DNA of 64,000 nt from Roseovarius nubinhibens ISM (GTDB taxonomy: Bacteria > Pseudomonadota > Alphaproteobacteria > Rhodobacterales > Rhodobacteraceae), in NCBI RefSeq assembly GCF_000152625.1, contig NZ_CH724156.1:70966-134965 (forward strand), given 5' to 3'. The position numbers and the translations under genes are program-made. Numbering within the stretch: position 1 is the first letter of the stretch; each line of letters starts with the position of its first letter. The notes beneath the pieces were generated by a model. The model had not been told where the DNA came from, did no database searches, and saw only the letters and a program-made list of their open reading frames with translations. Positions 17,159-25,777 of the stretch are shown in pieces.

Positions 17159-18516
17159 TGGCCCAATGGACCGACTCCCTGCCCGAAGCCGCGAATGCCT
17201 ATCTCGAAGGCCGCCGGCTTGACGAAGTCGAATGTATCGTCTCCGACCTGCCCGGCATTGCCCGCGGCAAGGCGGTGCCCGCATCGAAATTCGCCCGTCA
17301 GGATTACTTTCACCTGCCGGATTCGATCTTTTACCAAACCATCACCGGGGGCTGGGCCGAGGCCGCCGGCGACGAAGGCTTTATCGAGCGCGACATGCTC
17401 TTGCGCCCGGATATGAGCACCGCCACCGCCGCGCCCTGGACGGCGGACTGGACGCTGCAAGTGATCCATGACGCCTTTGACAAGACCGGCGCACCGATCC
17501 CCTATTCGCCGCGCAACGTGCTCAAACGGGTGGTGCAGCTCTATCGCGATCAGGGTCTCGAACCCGTTGTCGCCCCGGAGATGGAATTTTTCATCGTCGC
17601 GCGCAACATCGACCCGGCACAGGAAATTCAGCCGATGATGGGCCGCTCCGGCCGTCCCGCCGCCGCGCGCCAATCCTATTCGATGACCGCCGTCGACGAA
17701 TTCGGCCCCGTCATCGACGACATCTATGATTTCGCCGAGGCGCAAGGCTTTGAAATCGACGGCATCACCCAAGAGGGCGGCGCAGGCCAGCTCGAGATCA
17801 ATCTCAACCACGGCGATCCCGTGGCGCTGGCCGATGAGGTCTTTTACTTCAAGCGGCTGATCCGCGAGGCGGCGCTGCGCCACGGCAGTTTCGCGACCTT
17901 CATGGCCAAACCCATCGCCGACGAGCCGGGCAGCGCCATGCATATCCACCAATCCGTCCTCGATCTGAAAACCGGCGAGAACATCTTTTCCACCCCCGAG
18001 GGCGAAGAAACCGATGCCTTCCGCCATTTCCTCGGCGGCATGCAGAAACACCTGCCCGCGGCCATCGCGGTGCTCGCCCCTTACGTCAATTCCTACCGCC
18101 GCTACGTCAAGGATCACGCCGCCCCGATCAACCTCGCCTGGGCGCGCGACAACCGCACCACGGGGCTGCGCATCCCGATCTCGGGCCCCAAGGCACGGCG
18201 CATCGAAAACCGCCTCGCCGGGATGGATTGCAACCCCTATCTCGGCATCGCGGCCAGCCTCGCCTGCGGCCTTCTCGGCATGATGAACAAGGTCGAGCCC
18301 GCCGCCGAATTCCATGGCGACGCCTATGAGGGCGACGAGGACATCCCGCGCGTGCAAGGCGAGGCGCTCGATCTCTTCGAGGAGGCCACCGATCTGCACG
18401 AGGTGCTGGGCCGCGAGTTTGCCCGCGTCTATGCCATCGTGAAACGCGCCGAATATGACGAGTTCCTGCAGGTCATCTCGCCTTGGGAACGGGAACATCT
18501 GCTGCTCAACGTCTAG
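17158..18516 (+). CDS. puuA: Glutamine-synthetase-like amine gamma-glutamyl ligase (PuuA type), copy 2
   Basis: Encodes 452 residues. N-terminal beta-grasp domain includes CIVSDLPGIARGKAVPASKF; catalytic motifs are MEFF near residue 142, GAGQLEINLNHGD, GSAMHIHQS, LAWARDNRTTGLRIP and RRIENRLAGMDCNPYLGIAA. It is clearly diverged from copy 1, so the two ligases may take different amines or form a hetero-oligomer. The long N-terminal region and operon position argue against a housekeeping glutamine synthetase. The gene overlaps the previous one by one base. Confidence 0.82.
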   Translation: MAQWTDSLPEAANAYLEGRRLDEVECIVSDLPGIARGKAVPASKFARQDYFHLPDSIFYQTITGGWAEAAGDEGFIERDMLLRPDMSTATAAPWTADWTLQVIHDAFDKTGAPIPYSPRNVLKRVVQLYRDQGLEPVVAPEMEFFIVARNIDPAQEIQPMMGRSGRPAAARQSYSMTAVDEFGPVIDDIYDFAEAQGFEIDGITQEGGAGQLEINLNHGDPVALADEVFYFKRLIREAALRHGSFATFMAKPIADEPGSAMHIHQSVLDLKTGENIFSTPEGEETDAFRHFLGGMQKHLPAAIAVLAPYVNSYRRYVKDHAAPINLAWARDNRTTGLRIPISGPKARRIENRLAGMDCNPYLGIAASLACGLLGMMNKVEPAAEFHGDAYEGDEDIPRVQGEALDLFEEATDLHEVLGREFARVYAIVKRAEYDEFLQVISPWEREHLLLNV

Positions 18517-18524
18517 GTGCTGTG

Positions 18525-19829
18525 ATGAACCTGCTGCACGCCAATGACCGGCCGGGCGAATACCCGCAGAGCTGGTACGCCGCCACCGCCGAGACCCTGC
18601 CGCCCTTCGCGCCTCTCAAGGGCGAACAGCGCGCCGATGTCTGTGTCGTGGGCGGCGGCTTTACCGGCCTGTCGGCGGCGCTGCATCTGGCCGAGGCCGG
18701 GCTCGACGTGGTGCTGCTCGAGGCCCAGCGTCTGGGCTTTGGCGCCTCGGGCCGCAACGGCGGTCAGCTCGGCTCGGGCCAGCGGCAGGATCAGCACACG
18801 CTCGAAAAGATGCTGGGCGACGCCGATGCCGCCCGCTGCTGGGAGCTGGCCGAAGACGCCAAGGACCTCGTCAAATCGCTGATTTCAAGGCACAATATCG
18901 ACTGCTACCTGAAACCGGGCGTGGCACATGCCTGTTTCACCCGGGCCGAGATGGCTGACGAGCATGATTATGCCAGCCATCTGCGCGACCGCTACGGCTA
19001 TGACCAGATCGAGACGCTCGACCGCGAGGCCTTTCACGCGCTCTGCCCCTCGCCCGCCTATCACGGCGGCATTCTCGACATGGGCGCGGCGCATCTGCAC
19101 CCGCTGCGCTATGCGCTGGGCCTTGCCCGCGCGGCCCGTGACGCGGGCGTGCGCATCCATGAACGCGCCGAGGTGCATCACATCGCCGAAGGCCAGCCCG
19201 CCACCGTGCAGACCGCCCAGGGCCGGGTCACCGCCGATCATGTGATCCTCGCTTGCAACGGCTATCTCGGCGGGCTCAACCGGCAGGTGGCGGCCCGCGT
19301 CATGCCGATCAACAATTTCATCCTCGCCACCGAGCCGCTCGGCGACGAGGCCGCCCGCGTGCTCACCCGCGACGTGGCGGTGGCCGATACGAAATTCGTG
19401 GTGAATTACTTCCGGCTCAGCCATGACAAACGGCTCTTGTTCGGCGGCGGCGAAAGCTATGGCTACCGCTTTCCGCGCGACATCCGCGCCACGGTGATGA
19501 AGCCGATGCTGGAAATCTATCCCCATCTGCGCGATGTGCGCGTCGATTACACCTGGGGCGGCACGCTGGCGATCACTATGAAACGCCTGCCCTATCTGGC
19601 GCGGATCGGGCCCAATATGCTCACCGCCTCGGGCTATTCCGGCCATGGCGTCGGCAGCGCCACCCATTGCGGGCGGCTCATGGCCGAGGCGGTGCGCGGC
19701 GAGGCTTCGGGCTTTGACACGATGGCGCGCCTGCCCACCCCGCGCTTTCCGGGCGGCGGTGCGCTACGCTCGCCGCTGCTCGTCCTCGCGATGAGCTGGT
19801 ACGCGATGCGCGACCGTCTCGGGCTCTAA
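18525..19829 (+). CDS. puuB: FAD-dependent amine oxidase of PuuB/DadA type
   Basis: Encodes 434 residues; the ATG at 18525 follows the ligase stop by eight bases. The Rossmann dinucleotide motif VCVVGGGFTGLSAALHLAEAG (from residue 39) and the family segment GFGASGRNGGQLG identify a gamma-glutamylputrescine oxidase-like protein; the C-terminus has the usual YSGHGVGSATHCGRLMAEAV. Expected to oxidise the gamma-glutamyl amine to an aldehyde with release of ammonia and peroxide. The aldehyde dehydrogenase (PuuC) that would follow is absent from this operon. Confidence 0.85.
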   Translation: MNLLHANDRPGEYPQSWYAATAETLPPFAPLKGEQRADVCVVGGGFTGLSAALHLAEAGLDVVLLEAQRLGFGASGRNGGQLGSGQRQDQHTLEKMLGDADAARCWELAEDAKDLVKSLISRHNIDCYLKPGVAHACFTRAEMADEHDYASHLRDRYGYDQIETLDREAFHALCPSPAYHGGILDMGAAHLHPLRYALGLARAARDAGVRIHERAEVHHIAEGQPATVQTAQGRVTADHVILACNGYLGGLNRQVAARVMPINNFILATEPLGDEAARVLTRDVAVADTKFVVNYFRLSHDKRLLFGGGESYGYRFPRDIRATVMKPMLEIYPHLRDVRVDYTWGGTLAITMKRLPYLARIGPNMLTASGYSGHGVGSATHCGRLMAEAVRGEASGFDTMARLPTPRFPGGGALRSPLLVLAMSWYAMRDRLGL

Positions 19830-20152
19830 TCCGCGCCGAAGGTCGCCGAGACCTCGTACATCACCGGCTCGAACCCTTTGCACAGGGTGTTGAACCCGCG
19901 ATTGCGCCGCCGCATCTCGTCGCTGCGCAGCATCGCCTGGAAATCCTCCCGCGTGCTCCATTGCGAGTAATTGGCGATCCGGGTCTGGGCGTCATTGACA
20001 TGCAGCCCCGCCGCGATGAACCCCGGCTGTTTCGAGATAAAGGCGTCATAGGCCTCGGTCAGCGCCTCCAGCAAATCCTGGCAGGACCCCGGCGAGGTCT
20101 CGAATGTGGTGATGACGGTCTGGTGGCCACCACCTTGGCTAATCCTGGGCAT
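19826..20152 (-). CDS. Antibiotic-biosynthesis-monooxygenase (ABM) fold protein
   Basis: Encodes 108 residues with AAGGAGG 5 bases before the ATG. The dimeric alpha/beta-barrel pattern is seen in VITTFETSPGSCQDLLEALTEA, KQPGFIAAGLHV and RIANYSQWSTREDFQAM. ABM-fold proteins act in heme or quinone chemistry, but many are uncharacterised. It overlaps the end of the PuuB-like gene by four bases in convergent orientation. Specific function unknown. Confidence 0.75.
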   Translation of the reverse strand: MPRISQGGGHQTVITTFETSPGSCQDLLEALTEAYDAFISKQPGFIAAGLHVNDAQTRIANYSQWSTREDFQAMLRSDEMRRRNRGFNTLCKGFEPVMYEVSATFGAD

Positions 20153-20265
20153 GGCATCCTCCTTTTTGAGATTAGCCTAACACCCTCTCGTCATTTGACA
20201 AAGACAGACAATTTAACCTGCCGTTTACCATTCTAGGCAAGGCTGGGCCGACGCGGAGGAACCCG

Positions 20266-20922
20266 ATGGCCCGCCTGATCCTCATTCTGATCTGCCTGAG
20301 CGGCATGGCCCATGCCGGGCCGTGGCCACGCCCGCCGGGCACCGGGCATCTCTCCTTTTCCACCACCTATTTCGACGCCAAGACCTATGCCGACCCGCTG
20401 AGCTTCAACACGCTCTATCTCGACTATGGGCTGACCGAACGGATCACCCTCGGGCTCGATCTGGGGCAAAATGATCTCGGCGAATACAAGGCCATCGCCT
20501 TTGCCAAAACCCCGCTCATGGCGGGGCTTCTGGGCGATCGGCTGCGGATCTCGGCCGAGCTGGGCGCGGGCATGGTGATCAACCGCGAGGCCCTGCGCGC
20601 CGGGCTTCATCTGGGCCGGGGCGGCCGGGTCTGGCGCGAGAAAACCGGCTGGATCGCCTGGGAGAACCGCGCCATCTTCACCACCGGCCACCGCCCCCGC
20701 ATCACCAGCGATCTCACCTTGGGCCTCACCGCCAGCCCCCGCACCAAGCTCATCGTGCAATTGCAAAGCGGCGTCACCCCGGGCGAGCCCGCCTATGCCC
20801 GCCTCGCCCCGAGCCTCATCTGGCAGCGCAAGCCCGGCCACCATCTCGAATTCGGAGTGGGTGCCGGGCTGCATGATGCGGAACGCTACAATATCAAACT
20901 GGGCATCTGGCGCGACTTCTGA
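20266..20922 (+). CDS. Exported, probably outer-membrane beta-barrel protein
   Basis: Encodes 218 residues, GGAGGA 6 bases before the ATG, and a signal peptide of 17 residues ending AHA before GPWPRP. The mature part alternates polar and hydrophobic residues in short strands (TLYLDYGLTERITLGLDLG, RISAELGAGMVIN, LEFGVGAGLHDAERYNIKLG) and ends in WRDF with a terminal phenylalanine, the usual outer-membrane assembly signature. Upstream at 20213 is a near-match to a CtrA box. No specific function can be assigned. Confidence 0.65.
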   Translation: MARLILILICLSGMAHAGPWPRPPGTGHLSFSTTYFDAKTYADPLSFNTLYLDYGLTERITLGLDLGQNDLGEYKAIAFAKTPLMAGLLGDRLRISAELGAGMVINREALRAGLHLGRGGRVWREKTGWIAWENRAIFTTGHRPRITSDLTLGLTASPRTKLIVQLQSGVTPGEPAYARLAPSLIWQRKPGHHLEFGVGAGLHDAERYNIKLGIWRDF

Positions 20923-20940
20923 GCCGCGCCAGACACTTAC

Positions 20941-23232
20941 CTAATGCACGTCATCCATCCGCGCCCGCAAGATCACCGTGCCCTGCACCGGCTCGGGCCA
21001 GCGCAGCCGGATCTCGTTTTGCGCCGCGCCTTGCTTGGCATGGACATAAGGCGCGGCAAACACCTCCTGCCCGGCGCCATTGGTCAAGGGCCCCATCGCC
21101 ACCACCGATTCCACCGCCTGCGCCCAGCCCTCGAAGGGCAGATGATCCGCCAGACTGATCGACCAGTCATTTGACACCCCCGCCCGGCTGAACTCATAGC
21201 TGAACGGGCTCTCGCTGCGCTTTTCGATGTTGTTGTAGGTGTTGGAGGTGAAATTCACCCCCTTCATCCGGTTATAGTCGAAATCGGCAAAGCTGGTGTC
21301 GACATGTTCGACCTGTGCGATGCTGCCGCCAATGATGCGGAAGGAATTGTTGTTGATGTTCAACCCGTTGAGGTAATGCCCCGCGCCATGCGGCTTGATC
21401 ACCAAAAAGGTGAACCAGGGCGCCACATTGCCCGCCAGAAACACATTGTCCGACAGGTTGAGCGCGCTGAAGGAAAACTCGCTGTCATAATCCGGCGCGC
21501 TGTCATGCTCGTTCACCCATTCGACAAAACAATTGTCGATATAGTTCGAGGTCACCGTCGACCGCGAATTGGTCCGGGTGAGGATAAGCCCCGCCGTCCG
21601 CCCGCCGTCATTCGACGTATCGCCCTGAAACCAATGGTTGCTGGTGACGATATTGCTCGACCCGGCCAAGAGCGCGAAATGCCGGAAATAGGACGCCCGA
21701 TTGTCGCGCAGCTTGACGTCATTGGCATTGGCATTGAGCCCGATCGACACCCGGTTGAGCGCCGGAATATCGCTCTCATCCGACAGGAACTGACAGCGGT
21801 CGATGATCATCCCCTGATCGCCCTTGGAATAGCTGGTGATGCCGCGATCCTTGGGCCGCGTGATGAAACAATCGCGGAAATGAAACCCGGTCCCCGATCC
21901 GGGCAGCATCACGCCGCTGCACACGCCGGAACATTGGAACTCGATATTCGACAGGGAAAACTTGCTGAGCTTCACAAAGCCCGAGAAATCGAGCAGGTAT
22001 TTGAACCGCCGAAAGGTAAAGACCTGCGTGCCCTCCGCATCATAGAGCTGCTGGCTGAGCGTGACCTCCTGCTGCGCCACATCGACCTCGGCGACATAGA
22101 CCTCGCGCCCGACGCCAGTGCCCTCGATCACCGCGCCCAGCGGGATATTGGCCACATTCGTCACATTGGTGAGCTTGAGCGAGTCGCTGAGACTATAGCT
22201 CGCCTGCGAGGTCACCACCTCGGTCGCCCAGCTGCCATTGCCATGGGCCGAAAACTGGCCGTTCTTGATATAGCGGCGCTGCGAATAATTGTCCTTGTCG
22301 ACCACCGCCGCCTGCATATCCACCGGCTCGGTGAGCGTGATCAACCGCCCGCACAGATCGAGCGATTCATGCCCCGAATTGTTCAAAAGCGCCTGAAACG
22401 CCTTGCGAAAACCCAGCTCCTCATCGCCGAACGCATCAATATAGCTCGGCAGATCGTAACTCCCGTTGAGCGACAGGATCTTGTCGGCGGCCATGGTCAC
22501 AATGCCTTGAAACCGCACCCGCGATTGCAGCGTCACACTATCGCCGAGCCGATACACCCCGTCCGGCACCAGCACATCGCGCCCCTGCGCCGCCGCATCC
22601 GCCGCCTCAAAGGCCGCGTGATTGTCCGTGGTCCCATCGCCCACCGCGCCATAATCGCGCACATCCACCCAATCGGTGGACTGGCCGCGAAACGCCGCCG
22701 TGATGTCCTCGATCTCGATATCGTCGATCCGCACCACACCGCCATTCGGCCCGGTCATATCCAGCCCGAAATGCCCGTAGATTGCCCCCGGCCCCCAGGC
22801 CATATCGACGCCGCTGCGCTGGCCGACACCGACGATGGCGCTGATCTCCACCACCTCGCCATAGGAACTTAGGGTCACTTCCGGCCCGGTCTCGGTCACG
22901 CCGGTCACATGCTGATTGCCCGCACCCCCGGCCCAGGCCGCAATCCGCAGCGTCGGGAAATTGCCCGACACGGCTTTGACCCGCGCCCGCACCTGCAGAT
23001 AACAGCCCGGAAGGATCGGCGTTTCGCCAAAATGGCGCAGCTTCTGCGTGGTCTGGCTCTTCGTGAGCTCGAGCGCCCCGCCGAAATCCTGATCCGCCGC
23101 CACCAGCGCGGCATTGCCCGCCCCCTGATAGCTGTCCGACCCCGGCGTGCCATCGCCGCTCGACCATTGATCCAGACCCATTGCAAAGGCCGGGGGCATA
23201 AAGACCACGCCGTCGGTGATTGCCTTGTTCAT
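20941..23232 (-). CDS. Right-handed beta-helix protein with pectate-lyase-3/GH28-like domain
   Basis: Encodes 763 residues with AAAGGGA before the ATG. Residues about 1-190 form a jelly-roll-like carbohydrate-binding region; WVDVRDYGAVGDGTTDNHAAFEAA near 195 is the classical start of a pectate-lyase-3/GH28-like beta-helix, followed by AGSSNIVTSNHWF and LNINNNSFRI ladder repeats to about 690. No Sec signal peptide or lipobox is visible, so a surface or polysaccharide role needs another export route. It may be a polysaccharide lyase, epimerase or appendage protein. Convergent with the gene before it. Confidence 0.75.
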   Translation of the reverse strand: MNKAITDGVVFMPPAFAMGLDQWSSGDGTPGSDSYQGAGNAALVAADQDFGGALELTKSQTTQKLRHFGETPILPGCYLQVRARVKAVSGNFPTLRIAAWAGGAGNQHVTGVTETGPEVTLSSYGEVVEISAIVGVGQRSGVDMAWGPGAIYGHFGLDMTGPNGGVVRIDDIEIEDITAAFRGQSTDWVDVRDYGAVGDGTTDNHAAFEAADAAAQGRDVLVPDGVYRLGDSVTLQSRVRFQGIVTMAADKILSLNGSYDLPSYIDAFGDEELGFRKAFQALLNNSGHESLDLCGRLITLTEPVDMQAAVVDKDNYSQRRYIKNGQFSAHGNGSWATEVVTSQASYSLSDSLKLTNVTNVANIPLGAVIEGTGVGREVYVAEVDVAQQEVTLSQQLYDAEGTQVFTFRRFKYLLDFSGFVKLSKFSLSNIEFQCSGVCSGVMLPGSGTGFHFRDCFITRPKDRGITSYSKGDQGMIIDRCQFLSDESDIPALNRVSIGLNANANDVKLRDNRASYFRHFALLAGSSNIVTSNHWFQGDTSNDGGRTAGLILTRTNSRSTVTSNYIDNCFVEWVNEHDSAPDYDSEFSFSALNLSDNVFLAGNVAPWFTFLVIKPHGAGHYLNGLNINNNSFRIIGGSIAQVEHVDTSFADFDYNRMKGVNFTSNTYNNIEKRSESPFSYEFSRAGVSNDWSISLADHLPFEGWAQAVESVVAMGPLTNGAGQEVFAAPYVHAKQGAAQNEIRLRWPEPVQGTVILRARMDDVH

Positions 23233-23463
23233 CCGTTTCCCTTTCCGCCTGTCCCGCGCCTCGCGGCTGTGGGACCCGTTGATATCGCCAGCCGGGACTG
23301 GCCCGGTCAGGGCAATGGTCTAGGAAAGATTGGTTAACGCCTTGCGGCCCCACCGTGACGGTGCCCCCCTCGGGCCCTCGCGTCGCGAGCGCTACGGGTT
23401 TCTACGCTCTGGCGCAGGCCGGACCCCCATGCCACTCTGGCCCGACAGTCGAAAGGACAGCCC

Positions 23464-23910
23464 ATGCAGCCCACCAGCCTCTACGCCCTCACCATGCTCA
23501 TCGCCGGGATCGGCATCCCGCTGCTGGCCGGGCTCAACGCGGCGCTGGGCACCCGGCTCGGTTCGCCCGCCGCCGCCGCGACCGTGCTCTTCGTGGTGGC
23601 CTTTCTGGTGGCGCTCGTCACCTGCCTCGCGGTGTCGAGCCCCCGCGCCCTCGCCGGACTCGCCGCCGCGCCCCGGCATCTCCTGCTGGGCGGTGTGCTG
23701 GTCGCCTTCTACGTGCTCTCGATCACCTATGTCGCGCCGCATTTCGGCGTCGGCAACGCGGTCTTCTTCGTGCTGCTGGGCCAGCTGATCAGCGCCGCCG
23801 CCATCGACCATTTCGGCCTCTTCGGCGCGCGCATCTCGCCGCTGACGCTCAACCGCGCGGCAGGCATCGCGCTGATGGCCACCGGCGTCTTTCTCACCCA
23901 ACGCGCCTGA
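23464..23910 (+). CDS. YdcZ/DUF606-type inner-membrane transporter (DMT superfamily)
   Basis: Encodes 148 residues in five hydrophobic segments covering nearly the whole protein, with GAAAGGA 6 bases before the ATG. The pattern GIGIPLLAGLNAALGTRLGSP and GVGNAVFFVLLGQLISAAAIDHFGLFG is typical of the short DMT family (DUF606, YdcZ), thought to work as dimers. Substrate unknown. The region before it (23233-23463) is 231 bases with no further gene seen; it holds promoters for this gene and the divergent beta-helix gene. Confidence 0.82.
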   Translation: MQPTSLYALTMLIAGIGIPLLAGLNAALGTRLGSPAAAATVLFVVAFLVALVTCLAVSSPRALAGLAAAPRHLLLGGVLVAFYVLSITYVAPHFGVGNAVFFVLLGQLISAAAIDHFGLFGARISPLTLNRAAGIALMATGVFLTQRA

Positions 23911-23978
23911 GCCGACACCGCCCCCCGCCGCACGGCGCGTTAACCCCGCGCCGCAACACCGCGTCGAAGGCGATTTGC

Positions 23979-24022
23979 GATACCGACGTCCTGCCGCCGG
24001 AATACCGACGTGATACCGACAA
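23979..24022 (+). repeat. Four 11-bp phased direct repeats, site B
   Basis: Four consecutive 11-mers: GATACCGACGT, CCTGCCGCCGG (degenerate), AATACCGACGT and GATACCGACAA. The block stands between two convergent genes, so it is not an obvious promoter element here. The units match those of sites A (14977) and C (49407) in sequence and period. Confidence 0.7.
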
Positions 24023-24025
24023 ACG

Positions 24026-24051
24026 GAAAACCCGGCCAAAATGACCGGGTT
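24026..24051 (-). terminator. Terminator of the proS-lol-dehydrogenase run
   Basis: On the minus strand a perfect 7-bp stem AACCCGG and CCGGGTT with a nine-base loop is followed by TTTT. It lies about 32 bases after the dehydrogenase stop codon and closes the minus-strand run that begins at proS. Confidence 0.75.
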
Positions 24052-24083
24052 AACCTCAACATATCAAGGGCTTAGAGCGGATT

Positions 24084-25061
24084 TCAGCCCGCAAGCTGGT
24101 TGAGCTGGTTCCACACATGCTCTTCGATCTCCACAGGGTCCATTTTCCGCTTCCCCTGCCCCGGCATCCGCGCGCCCTCATCCTGCGCCACGGCCCGCGC
24201 CACCTGTTCGAGACGCGCGCCGAAATCATCCGACGTACCGGGATCGATGATCAGGTAAAACTGCCCCAGATCATGCGGCGGTCCTTCAGGTGCCTTGAGA
24301 GGTTTGACATCCTGGCTCGCGACACCGCCGGTCATCCCCGCCGCCAGCAGTTCCACCATAAGGCCAAGCCCCCAGCCCTTATAGCCGCCGGTCGACACCA
24401 GCGACCCGGCCAGCGCCGCCTCGGGATCGGTGGTCGGCCGCCCCTCGGCATCCACCGCCCAGCCCTCTGGAATGCTCTCGCCCGCCGCTTTCGCCATGGT
24501 GATCTTGCCCAGCGCCACGGTGGTCGTCGACTGATCGAACTGCATCGCCACACCCCCGGCCCCATCCGGCACCGAAAATGCAAACGGGTTGGTCCCGATC
24601 ACCCGGCGCTTGCCGCCCGGCGGCGCCACGATGGGCGAGGCATTGGTCATCCCCATGCCGATCATCCCCTCGCGGGCGATCTGCTCGGTGAAATAGCCCA
24701 GCGAGGTGCAGGTATGCGCGTGACCCACCGCCAGCATCGCCACGCCGTTCTCCTGCGCCGCCGAGATCGCCAGCGGCAGCCCCTTGGCAAAGGCCGGCTG
24801 GGCAAAGCCAAACTGCGCATCGACCCGCACCGTGCCGGGACGCGGCCGGCTCACCTCAGGCTCGGCATGGCCCTTGACCCGGCCACTCTTCAACTGGGTG
24901 CAATAGCTTTCAAGGTAATACAGCCCGCAGATCTTGTTGCCGACGGATTCCGCCTTGGCAATGGCATCCGCCACATGCGCCGCAACCCAGGGTGCCGCGC
25001 CGTGATTGATCAGCGCATGGGCCGACAGACGTTCGATTTCGGCCAATGAAACTTTGGGCAT
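24084..25061 (-). CDS. Malate/L-lactate dehydrogenase (Ldh2/YlbC) family oxidoreductase
   Basis: Encodes 325 residues, AAGGAAG 6 bases before the ATG. The Ldh2 family has a non-Rossmann NAD(P) fold; family segments seen are GHAHTCTSLGYFTEQIAREG, TNASPIVAPPGGKRRVIGTNPFAFSVP and STGGYKGWGLGLMVELLA. Members include malate, ureidoglycolate and delta-1-piperideine-2-carboxylate reductases; the substrate cannot be read from the sequence. It starts 32 bases after lolD and may be cotranscribed with it. Confidence 0.88.
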   Translation of the reverse strand: MPKVSLAEIERLSAHALINHGAAPWVAAHVADAIAKAESVGNKICGLYYLESYCTQLKSGRVKGHAEPEVSRPRPGTVRVDAQFGFAQPAFAKGLPLAISAAQENGVAMLAVGHAHTCTSLGYFTEQIAREGMIGMGMTNASPIVAPPGGKRRVIGTNPFAFSVPDGAGGVAMQFDQSTTTVALGKITMAKAAGESIPEGWAVDAEGRPTTDPEAALAGSLVSTGGYKGWGLGLMVELLAAGMTGGVASQDVKPLKAPEGPPHDLGQFYLIIDPGTSDDFGARLEQVARAVAQDEGARMPGQGKRKMDPVEIEEHVWNQLNQLAG

Positions 25062-25093
25062 TCTACTCTTCCTTGTTTAGTCTTTGCAGCGGG

Positions 25094-25777
25094 TTACCCC
25101 GCCACAACCGTACCATTATCAAGCCGCAGCACCCGGTCCATCCGCGCCGCCAGCTCGAGGTTATGGGTCGCGATCAGCGCCGACAGCCCGGTCTCGCGCA
25201 CCAGCGTCACCAGCCGCTCGAACACCCGGTCCGAGGTGGCGGGATCGAGGTTGCCGGTGGGCTCGTCCGCCAGCAAGATGCGCGGCCCATTGGCCAGCGC
25301 CCGGCAAAAGGCGACGCGCTGCTGCTCGCCGCCCGACATGGCCGAGGGCCGATGCCCGGCCCGCTCGCCGACGCCCACCTGATCCAAAAGCTCCTGCGCC
25401 CGCGCCTCCGCCGCCCGCCGCGCCACGCCATTGGCCAGCTGCGGCAGCACCACGTTTTCCAACGCGCTGAACTCGGGCAGCAGATGGTGGAACTGATAGA
25501 CAAACCCGACCTCGCGCCGCCGCGCCACGGTGCGCCGCCGATCGCCCAGCCCGGTCATATCGACGCCGCCGATCTCGACCCGCCCGGCATCCGGCGTGTC
25601 GAGCAGCCCCGCCATATGCAAGAGCGTCGACTTGCCCGCCCCCGAGGGCGCGACCAGCGCCACGATCTCGCCCGCCTGCAGGCTGAGCTCGGCCTCGCGC
25701 AGCACCGTCACCTCGTTCTCGCGGCCCTTGTTGTAGGTTTTCGAAATGCCTGTCAGGCGCAGCACGGGATCACTCAT
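25094..25777 (-). CDS. lolD: Lipoprotein-releasing ABC transporter ATPase LolD
   Basis: Encodes 227 residues, the usual LolD length. Walker A APSGAGKS (43-50), LSGG-type signature [12 protein letters not shown] and Walker [13 protein letters not shown] place it in the MacB/LolD group. With the preceding permease it extracts lipoproteins from the inner membrane and passes them to LolA for transport to the outer membrane. Its start overlaps the end of lolC by eight bases, showing coupled translation. Confidence 0.93.
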   Translation of the reverse strand: MSDPVLRLTGISKTYNKGRENEVTVLREAELSLQAGEIVALVAPSGAGKSTLLHMAGLLDTPDAGRVEIGGVDMTGLGDRRRTVARRREVGFVYQFHHLLPEFSALENVVLPQLANGVARRAAEARAQELLDQVGVGERAGHRPSAMSGGEQQRVAFCRALANGPRILLADEPTGNLDPATSDRVFERLVTLVRETGLSALIATHNLELAARMDRVLRLDNGTVVAG

